Shown here: positions 32,341-43,800 of the stretch, piece after piece
Position numbering within the stretch: position 1 is the first letter of the stretch
How the letters are laid out: the number at the start of each line of letters is the position of its first letter
Origin: Calliopum simillimum
Lineage: Eukaryota; Arthropoda; Insecta; Diptera; Lauxaniidae
Direction of reading: 5' to 3'
Assembly: GCA_951812925.1 (NCBI GenBank)
Contig: OX638368.1
Coordinates: 118,257,309-118,321,308, forward strand
Length of the DNA stretch: 64,000 nucleotides
Made by a program: the position numbers and the translations under genes
The notes under the pieces: generated by a model
What the model saw: the letters and a program-made list of their open reading frames with translations, nothing else
Databases searched by the model: none
What the model was told of the DNA's origin: nothing

Positions 32341-33330
32341 AAGATGTCAGCAAAGCGTCTGATAAGGAATTGACTTATTAAAGTCAATTTTGACCTGTGG
32401 TGGGTCCCTTCAGTAGTAATGGAGTTCTAAGCTATTTTCTAACTCTCCTTAAAATTAGACACAAATATAGAATAGTTTACAGTTGAAATAATGACTAAAT
32501 TAAATTTGTACGGAATTCAGATACCTTACCAATGGAAAGTAATGATCCGATTGGAAAAGTTAAAAGGTAAGGTTTATTGAGGATATGCGGCAAATGTCTG
32601 AAAATTATGTTTTTTGAACTTTAAATTAAGTATTATTCGGATCACAGAGATTATTATTCGGACCTGAGAGAAAAAAACGGTTGGCAGATTTGGAATCAGC
32701 TACCGCAACAAAAAAAAAAGTTGTCGAGATTTTAATCAAATTTTTTTTCTCTCAATATGTTGCTTTGTATAATTTACACCAAATCGAAATTACTTTTCAG
32801 TAAAACAGATTGCAGTTGATGGCAAATTTGGTTTATTGGAATACAAATCCAATTTCATCTTTTTTTCACCTAAAATTTTATTTAATTCCGATATCGAAGG
32901 GAATCGGATTTCAAAACCAGGCTGTATTTAACGTTTTAAGAATAATTCAAAACCATCAATATAGTTAGAACGGGATAAAATAAGATAAGAAAAATGTTGC
33001 CTTTATTAAGAAAAAATGGTTCTACTTTATGTATTTTTTCTTTATTTTCATAGGTTTCTTTTTTAATTTTTCGCGCCCCCCAGAATTGTCTTCACGGCCT
33101 CCTAGAGAACCACTGTTCTACAGCCAACGTTCCATGGGTAATCCGATAATCCGACACTGGAACCTTTATGAAATAAATAAACAAAGGCTGCAAAAATTTT
33201 TAAATTTTTACCAATTTTCTGTTCTAGTAAATTTTTTAGGTAAAATTTGGTACCAAATTTGGTTACCAAAAAACAAAAAAAGAGTATTACTCTACACATT
33301 TCCTACAGGAAATATGTAGTTAGCTTTTTA
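32341..33330. other. Intergenic, no gene recognised
   Basis: AT-rich. Open frames at 33029-33319 (+) and 33102-33299 (-) are antisense shadows of each other with no recognisable domain. Confidence 0.5.
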
Positions 33331-33498
33331 TATTAGGTGAGTTTTTTTCGGCATTCTATCTGGACTTTCTTTAGCACTTTACGATAAATGTATGGGAAAG
33401 CAACAACAAATAGCGCTATTTGTTGTTGCTTTCCCATACATTTATCGTAAAGTGCTAAAGAAAGTCCAGATAGAATGCCGAAAAAAACTCACCTATTA
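33331..33498. mobile_element. Perfect loopless palindrome (158 bp) with 5-bp target duplication
   Basis: Bases 33336-33493 are a perfect inverted repeat: GGTGAGTTTTTTTCGGC at the left is mirrored by GCCGAAAAAAACTCACC at the right. The two 79-bp arms meet at the centre (CAAATAGC|GCTATTTG) with no spacer and no mismatch that I can find. The direct repeat TATTA lies on both sides (33331-33335 and 33494-33498), which marks it as an inserted element. Its right edge is about 230 bp upstream of the KCTD9 start codon. Confidence 0.85.
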
Positions 33499-33499
33499 T

Positions 33500-33635
33500 A
33501 TAGTGCGAACTGACACGACGAGCACTGGCACGTCAAATTTCTAGGTAATCCGGAGGGAAGTGGTGCTTTCATTTCCCTCCGTTTGCCTACAAATTTGACA
33601 TACCCGTGCCCTTCGTGTGAGTTCGCACATACAAA
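33500..33635. mobile_element. MITE, GTGCGAACT family, copy 1
   Basis: The ends are GTGCGAACTGACACGACG and CTTCGTGTGAGTTCGCAC. The inner match is GGAGGGAAGTGG against a CCCTCCG run, and ACGTCAAATTT against AAATTTGACAT. It lies between the perfect palindrome and the KCTD9 start. Relatives are at 39.65-39.79 kb and, more distantly, 35.82-35.95 kb. Confidence 0.7.
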
Positions 33636-33730
33636 TTTGACAGATGTTATATACAATTTTGACAATTGGCAGCCCATTATTTTTATAACGAGTTAAAATT
33701 TTACGTTTAAAAACTTAAAAACTAATTTCA

Positions 33731-34867
33731 ATGAGCATTTCTAATGAATTTAGTTCATCGATAAGCCCAGACGAAGCAGCAACATCGTTGAATCCCATCG
33801 CAGTAGATCGTAGCGCTACGCTACCTGTGAATTCAATTACAATAACCGGCAACAGAAATAAGTTTCCTTCTGGAAAATGGGTGAAACTAAACGTAGGTGG
33901 CAAAATTTACACAACCACTTTGAGTACATTAGTGAACAAAGAGCCCGACAGCATGTTGGCTCGTATGTTTTCTCAGGATGGAGCTATGAACCCAAGCGAT
34001 GTAGATGAAAATGGCGCTTATCTCATTGACCGCAGCCCACATTATTTTGAACCCATTATAAATTATTTAAGGCATGGGCAGCTGATAGTTGATGCCAATG
34101 TTAATATGGAAGGTGTGCTGGAAGAAGCCAAGTTTTTTGGAATATACTCGTTATTAGCGCAACTCGAGGCACTATTGGCTCAAACGAATCAGTCTGTGGA
34201 TAATATACCATTAACGAGACGCGATGTAATAAAGGCCTTAATACAGACATCAATTTTGTCAGAGATTCGTTTTCAAGGAGTAAATCTGGCTGGTGCTGAT
34301 TTGAGGAAGCTGGACTTTCGAAATATCAATTTCAAGGTAATATTTCGTTTTTATACATGCCAATATAAGTGATTGACTCAGAGACTTCCTCACATAAATA
34401 AATCGATGTTTTTCTTACAGTACGCCTGCATGCAACATTGCAATCTTTCGCATGCCAACTTGACACATTGTTGTCTCGAACGCACTGATTTATCCTATGC
34501 GAATCTGGAATGTTCTCAGTTGGTTTCTGTTAAGGGCTTGTGCGCCAACATGGAAGGTGCTAATTTACGCGGCTGCAACTTTGAGGATCCCACAGGTGTG
34601 CGCACGAATCTTGAAGGTGTGAACCTTAAGGGAGCGTGCTTGGAAAGTAGCAACATGGCTGGTGTCAATCTACGTGTGGCCAATCTTAAAAATGCAAATA
34701 TGAAAAATTGTAATTTGCGTGGCGCTGTTCTTGCGGGAGCAGATTTGGAAAGGTGCAATTTATCAGGCAGTGATTTGCATGAAGCTAATTTACGTGGAGC
34801 AAACTTAAAAGATGCTGAATTAACACTTATGGTTACGCCGTTACATATGGCACAGGCAATTCGTTAA
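33731..34867 (+). CDS. KCTD9: KCTD9-like BTB and pentapeptide-repeat protein
   Basis: Two coding exons, 33731-34336 and 34421-34867, joined in phase 0 across an 84-bp intron (TTCAAG|GTAATA ... TTACAG|TACGCC), give 350 residues. A BTB/T1 tetramerisation domain spans about residues 49-150 (WVKLNVGGKIYTTTLSTL, then PHYFEPIINYLRHGQL). From about residue 180 onward the protein is pentapeptide repeats of the A(D/N)LXX kind (GADLRKLDF, ANLRGCNFED, GADLERCNLSGSDL), expected to fold as a right-handed quadrilateral helix. KCTD9 acts as a substrate adaptor for Cullin-3 ubiquitin ligases. It is about 40 residues shorter than the human protein; the N-terminal part is not similar. A polyadenylation signal AATAAA lies at 35057-35062. 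From memory, the fly counterpart is CG14647. Confidence 0.95.
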
Positions 34868-35126
34868 GGTGTCAGTATCATGCGTCTTACTTTTTTTCCT
34901 GTGATTATTAATTTGTAGTTTGGAAAAGGTTGAAAATGCAAATATTAAGCTAATTCAGCCCTATTATTAAGAGTATATTTATTTAGAATTACTGTTGCAA
35001 CGTAAATTTTTTGTTAAAAAACACAGATACAAAACTAAATGTAATTACATTTTTGGAATAAAATAGTGATTAACGAAAAACGACATATAAAAATAAAAAA
35101 CGGCTTTTGACCTTTATTTGTAAATG
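34868..35126 (+). other. 3' UTR region of KCTD9
   Basis: Follows the stop codon. An AATAAA at 35057-35062 is the likely polyadenylation signal, about 190 bases after the stop. Confidence 0.55.
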
Positions 35127-35231
35127 GGGGTTATGGGGAATCAGGATTCCCGGGGAATTTTCTTAAACTGCAATGAAGAATGCACGGCAGTCTGAGAAAA
35201 CTCCCCGGGAATATTTATTCAAGATAACCCC
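35127..35231. mobile_element. Hairpin MITE, GGGGGTTATC family, copy 2
   Basis: About 105 bp, opposite orientation and roughly 85-90% identical to the copy at 30031-30143, including GATTCCCGGGGAATTTTCTT and GAATGCACGGCAGTC. The ends are GGGGTTAT and GATAACCCC. Confidence 0.75.
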
Positions 35232-35337
35232 GAATATGTTTTCCTTTTTTTGAAGCTGTTATAAGTGAGGTTTTATTTTTCTAGAAGATCACAATTATGA
35301 TCGATTGCATGCCAAACCGATCAAGATTTAACTGATG

Positions 35338-35733
35338 GAATCCGATTTGGCTATAAATTGGCATAGGTAATAGTAGCATAGTGCAGAATATTACTACCAA
35401 ATATTTTTGAAAAATTTTAAAAAAATTACGGAAATATGGGACTTTGAAATTTCAAGGATTGTTTTTTTTTTTTTAAGAAGCAATTACTTTAGTTGCTTTC
35501 ATCCAATTTTCGATTTTAAGAGGCCGAATGATTTGTCTTAAAACAGATTTTAAATTCAAATATTTCTTTCTTTCTATACAGTTAACACTTAAAACTGTTT
35601 TTAATTGAGTGTCCCAGTGGTTCTCCAGAAAAAAAATAAAATGCATCATTTTGAAAAAATATGTAGTCTGTAGTACTCACCTTCTCCGCTAGCAAATATA
35701 GCGTATGCCAATTTATAGCCAAATCGGATTCCA
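35338..35733. mobile_element. Foldback element, copy 2 (deleted)
   Basis: The ends are GGAATCCGATTTGGCTATAA (35338) and TTATAGCCAAATCGGATTCC (to about 35733). The left part matches the 2073-2300 element along its length (AATAGTAGCATAGTG, TGGGACTTTGAAATT, CCAGTGGTTCTCCA). Most of the right arm is lost. Confidence 0.75.
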
Positions 35734-35822
35734 TAAAAAGATCGTTTGACATAGAATCAATCTTATACAAGCTCAATCCAGACAAAATAGTTGCCCGACT
35801 ATTTTGTCTACCATGCAGCATG

Positions 35823-35945
35823 CTAGTTCACACGACAAACTAAATTGTCGGCGATAGTACTATTTTTAGGCAAACGGTGGAAAGCGGTCACTCCGTTCGC
35901 CTGCAAAAAGTACTTTCGCCCGACAGTTTAGTTTGTCGTGTGAAT
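35823..35945. mobile_element. Hairpin MITE, CACACGACAAACTAAA family
   Basis: GTTCACACGACAAACTAAAT mirrors TTTAGTTTGTCGTGTGAATC. AGTACTATTTTTAGGC loosely mirrors GCAAAAAGTACT. It shares CAAACGG/CTCCG phrases with the GTGCGAACT family. Length is about 123 bp. Confidence 0.7.
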
Positions 35946-36582
35946 CAGCCTTGTTTTGAAACCATCCTACTGTATTATGGCATTATATATTTAAGTTTTA
36001 GAAAAGTAAGTTTTTATCAATACGACCAAGCCATAAACAAATATATTTATTAAATAAAGTGTCATCGCGTCGCTTAAATCATTTTTAATTGATACGAACA
36101 AATGGGGCATGAAAAACATATGAAACTACCCACAGATTTTTCAATTAAATACTTTTCCTTGTTCTTAGCTGGCAGTGCTGCAAGTTCGTAAATGTATAGC
36201 TTTACTCTTTACACCTGTTTCATAAAATGCAAAACATATTTAGGTTCGGTCCAGTGTTGCCAGGGCATTTTGAGAAAGCTACATTTTTGCTACTAAAAGA
36301 TACATATTTTGATAAAAATTTATATTTTCATTAATTTTTTCTGAATAAGTTTTCAATTGCATATTCATGTATAAATAGCTTTTGTATTATAAAAAATTTT
36401 GCCGAAATTTGTTCTGGATATATTCTTATTACGCAAACACTTTTCAAAAATTCTATAACAATAATTCCAAGCAAACCCAATGCATAGCTGAACTTCCATT
36501 TGAGCTTGGCACCTTAACCTACTGAAATATATTTAATGGGTCATGGGACATAACAATAAAATAATAATATAAAATAATACCA
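35946..36582. other. Intergenic, no gene recognised
   Basis: AT-rich sequence; nothing identified. Confidence 0.5.
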
Positions 36583-36955
36583 CGCTTCCATCGAAAATTT
36601 TAAGAAGTGATTTACGGCTGTTTCGAGATTTAGTTCTAAGTTTTGCAGAAAATGATCTACCATACAAAAATCAATCTATTTCTGTCGTGATTTATTTTAA
36701 ATATGCGTAGAAATCTCATCAGGACTACAAATTTTTACTATTTTTGACGAAATGGCACCGCTTAACTTAGATAATTGGCATTTAATGTCATTAAAAATAA
36801 AGCAAATGGCAGATAAGTATTAAGAAGAAAAGGAAAACCAACTTTAATACATATCAATACATGAACAATAATAAATCTCTTTCAGTCGGTGGAAACAGAT
36901 AGGATTTAACGAATAGATTTATAAATCTTGTCACAGCTTAATCTTTGGCGAAAAC
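36583..36955. mobile_element. MITE, GTTTCCACCG family, copy 2 (diverged)
   Basis: Begins CGCTTCCATCGAAAATTT with GTGATTTACGGCTGTTT. The right side carries CAGTCGGTGGAAACAG at about 36884. Resembles 23449-23775, but boundaries are uncertain. Confidence 0.45.
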
Positions 36956-37405
36956 GTAATATAAAGATCACACGATTTGGTGCCTGGTACAAGGTTTAAA
37001 TGGTCAAAAGCTAAGGGAAATTGTAATCACTGCTGCATTATGTTTAACTAATAGCATTTTCTTTTCTCAAAAAATATCTGCATTTTTTGAGCCCACTTTC
37101 TGAATGTCGCATTTTTTCCGTTCGTTTCTAAAAAAAAATTCTGAACTGTAAAACTGTGTTCGTTTCTAAAAAATACTGCATTGAAAAAGCAAAAAATGTA
37201 GAGGTTTTTGACCCACAAAATTACAAGTTTGACCCATAGGTGCAAAGAATTCTGCATTCAACTGCCGCCAACTGTAGGGAAAAAAGATTTGTTAATTGGC
37301 TTTTAAACGCAATGTATGTAAATAACTAAAAAATTTGGAAAAGAAGCATAACTTTTCAATATCTGTTGTTGAATGTTTAGAATTTCGAGAAAAGAAAACG
37401 CTGTT

Positions 37406-38849
37406 ATGCCCTATCCACAATCAATGCAGGAACAGGTGCAAATGAAACAGTTAGAGCAGATCAGAAAATTCTATTTCACCGCATGTAGGAATTAAGAAAA
37501 ATATAAAAGAGAGTAAGAAAAAGCTTTTCGATTTCAAGCAAAGTTGTTGCTTGTTCCCTCGATGCAGGAACAGGAAAACGAACTAGTGACAATTTTTTTC
37601 TAATGTGTGTAGCAAATGGATACATTTAAAATTAGTCGGTACCATACTCATGTTCGAAATATACTAAAAGTGTAAATACAATTTTGGGCGACTGCCTAAA
37701 ACGGGGTACAGACTATCTAACGTATAATGTTCGCCAGTGAAAACTTCATCAGTTTTGAATGACTGTTGGTAGCGGTCAAACTATCTTGCATGTCGGAAGT
37801 TCAATCCGTCAGTATAAAGCTATAAAATTTGAGTAGTAAACATGAAAAATAAGAAAATTTAATTCTTGCGCTTGCTGAAAAAACAATAAACATTAAAAGA
37901 GGAGCAAATGGGTATAGGATGGGTTACCGCGAGAAAAGAATATTCACATGCGAATATTTAAAAAAAAATAAGCAAATATGGCCGCTGACTGCCATTCAAC
38001 CATAAACATTTTTGTGGTTGACTGATGACTAACTTGAAATTGCGGCCACACACGCAAAAATGCTCAAATTGAGCAAAACTGACGAACATGTTCTAATTTT
38101 TTTAATTACTTTTTTTTTGCAACTTTATTATTTTCGAACAGTAAAATGTCAAACTTTGTAAATAAAGTGTTCGCTTGTGCAAAAATACAGCAAAGCATAT
38201 TTTTATAATGGCTTTTAATGTTGTATGCTGTTTTAGTTTAGACGCTGTCAGAAATCTTTTTGTGAATATTGTGTGCATAAATTTAGGAAGCCTAACTGTC
38301 TCAGATTTTTTCTTTAACACATTATTATTATAATTGGTTTCAATGTTGTATGCTGTTTTAGTTTAGACGCTGTTAGAAATCTTTTTGTGAATATTGTGTG
38401 CATAAGTTTAGGAAGCCTAACTGTCTCAGATTTTTCTTTAACACATTATTATTATAATTGGTTTAGTTTTATTACATGTGTTGTAAAATTTATGTCAAAA
38501 AGTTGCGAGTACTTGCTTTATATTCGGTTACGTGCAGATTTAGCAAAAAAAAAATATGCATCACTATAAACTTTTGTTTAAAAAAATGTCAAATTTATTT
38601 AAAAAATAATTTAAATAAAAAACAAATATCAATTCAGTACGACTACAACAAAACGGTAAATTAAATTTGTATTCTTTTTACACATTTTAATCGATTTTAA
38701 TGTTTAATTATAGAAATCTTCATAAACGTCAAATTTTACTGCAAGCAGTGGTTGCCGGCCAGTTTTTGTTGTCAATGCGGGAATGAGAACCAAATAAGAA
38801 AAAGCTTAAAAATTTCCTGCAAGTCCCGCATTGATTGTGGATGGGGCAT
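37406..38849. mobile_element. Inverted-repeat element, ends TGCCCYATCCACAATCAATG
   Basis: ATGCCCTATCCACAATCAAT at the left mirrors ATTGATTGTGGATGGGGCAT at the right. TTA flanks both ends (a possible 3-bp target duplication). The length is about 1.44 kb with no transposase coding that I can recognise. The tandem duplication at 38217-38466 lies inside it. A TTA target would suit PIF/Harbinger, but this is only suggestive. Confidence 0.55.
38217..38466. repeat. Tandem duplication, two copies of about 125 bp
   Basis: AATGTTGTATGCTGTTTTAG starts at 38217 and again at 38342. The copies match to the end at ATTATTATAATTGGTTT with only a few differences (CTGTCAG/CTGTTAG, CATAAATTT/CATAAGTTT, one T fewer in a T-run), about 97% identity. 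Confidence 0.9.
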
Positions 38850-39179
38850 TATTCACATTTTTTCGTGACGTACGGTTGCAATAATTGTATGTATTAATAC
38901 AAATTGTAAAAGTGTAAAAGGGCTGCCGAGTTCATTTTTTCATAAGTACATTTTGGACCTGGTTCACACACACGACTAAAATGTCGGGCGATACCCAAGG
39001 GGAAAAGAAGTGCTTCAAAAAGCCTTCTGAAGTGCATCCTTTTCACCAATAATACTTTCTTTTTAACATTGCATGTCATAGGATGTAAGTGAGCGAAAGC
39101 TTACCGCAGCCTTACCAAAAAAGGGTTTTTAAAGCGCTTATTTGTAATGTTGCGGTAAGCGTTTTTTCAATAAAATTAA

Positions 39180-39285
39180 AAAAAAAACTGCCCATGCCAG
39201 GATTTGAATTCACGACCGTCCGCGTGCTAGATATTTTTCTTACATTTACCAACCCTTTGGACCGCTACACCAATGCCCGATGATA
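39180..39285 (-). repeat. tRNA-like sequence, probably a SINE head or tRNA relic
   Basis: On the minus strand it reads GGGCATTGGTGTAGCGGTCC (A-box-like TGGTGTAGCGG), then a B-box-like GTGAATTCAAATCCTGG about 60 bases on. The acceptor stem does not pair and the spacing is long, so it is not called as a functional tRNA. A second B-box-like GAGTTCGAACCCAG on the same strand lies near 39500. Confidence 0.4.
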
Positions 39286-39649
39286 TGAAGAGGTATTAAA
39301 TTTGTATATTAAGCAAATGTTGTCCAAACAGAATTTGACATTGTGCAATCAGTTTCAATTCAAGTAAGCAAAAGTTAATAAAAAAGAGAAAGAAAAATAG
39401 AAAAGTGAAATAAAAAAAGGTTGAATAAAAAATATTTTAATAAAAAAAATATATACTAAATACAAATAAAAATAAGGAAAAAAAATCACCCGGGCTGGGT
39501 TCGAACTCACATTGTTCTTACTGCAGCCTTATAAAAAATCATTGTGATAGTGCTTCTAAATTTCTATGGAGACAAGCACTTTTGAAGTGCTTGGATCAGA
39601 AGCGCTAGAAATTTTTCCTCTTGGGTAGTTATATTCTCGCTGGTGGCAT

Positions 39650-39793
39650 ATGAGAGCGGCCACACGAGCGATTTGCTACGTGTGGTGTCACACAAAGGGC
39701 ACGGAAGTGGAGGAACCACTTCCCTCCGCTTGCCTACAAATTCGAAGTGCCCTACGTGTCTGTGCCCTTCATGTGACTTTACTATATCGGGCA
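39650..39793. mobile_element. MITE, GTGCGAACT family, copy 2 (diverged)
   Basis: Shares CACTTCCCTCCGCTTGCCTA and GTGCCCTTCATGTGA with 33500-33635 and folds on GGAAGTGG against CCACTTCC. The ends are eroded. Confidence 0.55.
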
Positions 39794-40803
39794 ATTAAAA
39801 ATCTCATTCTCAAAGCTGACTGAGAAACGACCGCATCCCGACTAAAAAATCTTCTAACGGCCAATTCTCCATTGCTGCATATACAAGCGCCCACACAACA
39901 GACTAAACTATCGGTTTCTCTTTCATAATTCAACAAACGTCAAGGGCAAAATTTCATGTGATTTGATATTATTTTTATTTCATAATATTTTGTAAGTCCA
40001 CAAGATATTGTGAATATTTATTAATGATAAGCTTATGAAATTTCGACATTTATGCTAAAAAATTTTATTTTTGGTTAAGAAATGTTAAAATACATGCGAT
40101 AATTTATTTTTATGATTAAACAAACACAACATTGCATGAATTAATTTCGTACTATTTTTACATTTTCAACGGCAACTCTAAAGGCGACAATTAACAGCTT
40201 CACGACTGACGATATTGGAAAAATTTTTCACAGCTTCGTGAGCTTCGCATCGAATCGCCGAAAAATTCTATTTCTGCAGCTGACGTGATTTTTCTGTCAA
40301 ACCCCCCCAAAAAACCAATTTTCTCTCGTTGAATACAACCAACACCGAAAAGAGGCCGAAAATTGAAAAAAAAAAAATATTAAACTAAACCAGCGCAAAT
40401 CCAGAAAATAAAGTTCAGTGCTAAGTGAGGAAGAGAAGATCGCAGAAAGAAAAGTGGTTTCTTTTCATCGCCCTACCCGTAAGAATCGAAAGGATATTGT
40501 ACTTTTTCATCACTCTGCGCCGACTTGGTTTTTCCGTTGAAAAAAGTTTTTTTGGTAAAGTGAAAAAATCGAACAAATCGAAGGCGGCCATAGTTTATTC
40601 TTAAACATTGGCGAGAAAGAGACAAAAAGATTTACATTCACTCGCTCTCACCACGAAATAAAAAAAAAAAAAAAACGGAACAACGCGCCGCTAAACAAAA
40701 AACTAAACGAAAAACGTGGTTTCCCACCAAGTCCGGGAATTAAATTTTGAAGTTTTAGGTTTTTTTGTATTTGTGAAGAATATAAAAACCAAACGATATA
40801 AAA
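39794..40803 (+). other. Promoter region and likely 5' UTR of lost
   Basis: No separate gene. The last ~450 bases before the start codon have the A-rich, mixed character of a fly leader. No TATA box or other core-promoter element could be placed with confidence. Confidence 0.4.
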
Positions 40804-43800
40804 ATGGAAAACGAAAGTAATGTTGCGGCCGCAAGCCCAGTAAATGTTGCCGAAAACGGTGGCGCCGGACCTACGGCTCAAGAAGTTTCATCTACAAGTA
40901 AGTGAAAAAATAATGATTTTTTTTTGTAATAAACAGGGGGTCTGGTGCTTTTTTTATGGATTCATGTTTTTCAAAACAGTCTGGAAAACTTTTAGATCAA
41001 GGGGGGACAAGCGGTGATTTTTAGATGCAGCGTCGTTTTGAACGTAGCGTCGCAGTAGTTGCGGCGTCGGCAGCGCTGCGATCTATGCGTTGACGCGGCC
41101 ATCGCAGTTATGTTCTAGGCAGATGCAGCATACATTGGGGTATATGATTGCAAAAGTAAAGCTTTTTAGGCGCGCGACTTCTTATGAGTTTTTCAGCAGC
41201 AAGTTTTTCTCTAGCGAATTAAGGCGAGTACGCAGTCCAAAATAAAAAATATTGAAACCAAAATTTGCAAAGCCTCTGTTAAGCACGGAGGATGGAGTTC
41301 AATGGTCTGTGGTTTTTTCTCTGTTCAAGGGAGTGGGCCAATTCATTAGACTAAAGGAATTATGAATTGTTTTATGCACTTTGACATACCAAATGATGTG
41401 ATGCTGCCTAATGCCGATCAAGAGATGCCACTTAAATGGAGGTTCCAACAGGACAACGATCCAAACACATACCACTTAAGTTTGTTAAGCCTGGTTTCAG
41501 AGCAATGGGATACAAGTTCTTGGTTGGCCTGGCCAGTCCCCAGATTTGATTCCCATTGAGAACCTCTGGGAGATCATTAACACGAAAATCTTCAATTAAA
41601 ATTGCAAAACCAAGAAAAATCTCTTTGAAGCTTTGAAAGTAGCCTTAGGAAGGGATATCGAAGGATATTATTAATAATAGGAAATGTCTATACGGGGCGT
41701 TCCGCGTACGCGAAAACTCCTCTCTCTCTCTCAATTTACTCAATTAGCGTACGCGAAATCCAGTGAAGTTTTTTCCCCCGGGGAACTTGATTAATTTATG
41801 TACTGATCCGCGGCCGAAGGCCGCCGCGAAGCCGGTATTGGATGTCTGACGGGTTTAAATCCTGAGCTGCGGCCGCAGGCCGCCCACTTACCCCTACGTT
41901 TATGTAAAATTACTGTTGTAACGAAGATGCGTCCCGGGGGAAAAAACTTCACTGGATTTCGCGTACGCTAATTGAGTAAATTGAGAGAGAGAGAGGAGTT
42001 TTCGCGTACGCGGAACGCCCCGTATAGACAGACTCTTAATAATATTATGTCCTCTATGCTTTAAAGATATGCTAATGTTACCCAGTTCTCAACTAAATAT
42101 TAATTTTAAAAGTTTTTATCAAATGTTAAGAAGGGGGTGCTTTAGTTTTGTCCGATGAAGTTTCTAAATTTTAATGTTTATTAAATGTTAACTCTTAATT
42201 TATAAAACCCTGCATTTTTTAAGTTTTTGTTTGTCAATAATAAACGTATAAATAAATAAAATAAACACATAAACTAACTCAATAACGTCGTTTTTTCAAA
42301 AAAAATTTCATATAAGAAAAAATTTCTTTAGGGGGTGCTTAGGTTTTGGCCGACACTGTACATACATTTTGATGTCATCGAATGGCCATAACTTTACGGA
42401 GAAAAATAGAAGATGACCACTCATATTTTTTGGAAAGGGGAAGAGCAGCATAGTCTAGTGCACTTTATGGAATAGAGCAGAACAAACCCTTGCATCCTGG
42501 AACTTAATTTAAAAAAAAAAAACAGCAAAAAACCTAATTTTTTACGCTTTTAGGTTAGGATTTGAAAAGAAGGAAGATTAAGCTTTCATTGGGTCCATTC
42601 TTCTTTTTGGTTCTTTAAATAGAACGGATGTTGTGGCAGTATTGTGCAGAAAACATGTTGAAAGTTTTTTTTCCCACTGTTTGTCGTTACAGATACAAAA
42701 TATTTATACAGTATAAAGTCTTGTTTAGGAGCTAAAGGGCTTTAAAAAGTCCCAATTTATTCTTTTCCGGAAAACTGGCGAGGACCCATTTTGATACGTT
42801 GTTCATGTGAAAATTCTATATCGATTGGTATAGATTTTATGTATCTTTGGAATCATCAGAAATATTGATTCTATCTTGACTGCTCTATGCAGCGATTTTG
42901 TATCTTGTTAAAATACTTTTCTAATGGCATCAATATATATATTTTTTAATCCATCCAGGGGATCCCAAAATATACCGGATTTTACAAAAGCTATATCCGG
43001 TTATTTTAATGTATATTTCCAAAACTAAATCCGAGCGACACATTTTTATTAAACATACAGTTTTTCTTACAATCAAAACCTGTATTAAACACATTTGGCT
43101 TAATAAATATTTAGTGTCGATAAAGTGAACTTATGCCAAAAACTGGAATGAGTCGATTACAAAGTATTGGTGTTAAATATTGTAAATACAAGATATTTCA
43201 ATATTCTATAAATTTTTAAGTTGATTTGACCAATTTATTTATTGACCATTTTATATGAGTGTTTTTTTGCATCAATTTGTTTCATTGAGCTTAATGGTCG
43301 CAAGATTTGTTTTTATTTCCCAACGTTCACTATCATTAAATTGAAAAAAATTTATCATTACCTATCATTTATCATGCCTACATATCAGAGAGGGACTTAG
43401 GCAGTTTTGACATTTAACGACATATGTATATCACAAAATCCCTTGAAAGGGAAAATTTATTTCATTAAATTTAATAAAATAGCCCAGGAAAATTAGAATT
43501 TTTCTGCGAAAAAATTCCAAGTGAATTGTTTTCACAGGAATTATCTATATAAAGAGTGGGCTAACATAAGTTCGCTTAGTAGAATTGAAAAAACTGGATA
43601 AAATTTTTTTTAAATTTATACATAACTTGTATTCTTCATCTATTTTTATTTTTTCAACGTAATCGCCATTTATTTTGATACATTTTTGAAGTCGATAAAT
43701 CCATCTTGAAAAACAGTCTTCAAAATCGGCTTTTTGCAGTTTTCCAATTTTATGATTAACTGCATTTATTATCTCCTCATTGCTGTTGAAGACTTTCCCT

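Noticed and set aside
33331..33498. Assembly artefact as the explanation for the perfect palindrome
   Set aside because: Not fully excluded, but the TATTA direct duplication on both sides is what a transposed element leaves and is not expected from a misassembly.
39180..39285. Functional tRNA gene
   Set aside because: A-box and B-box-like motifs are present, but the acceptor and T stems do not pair and the spacing is too long. Kept only as a tRNA-like repeat.
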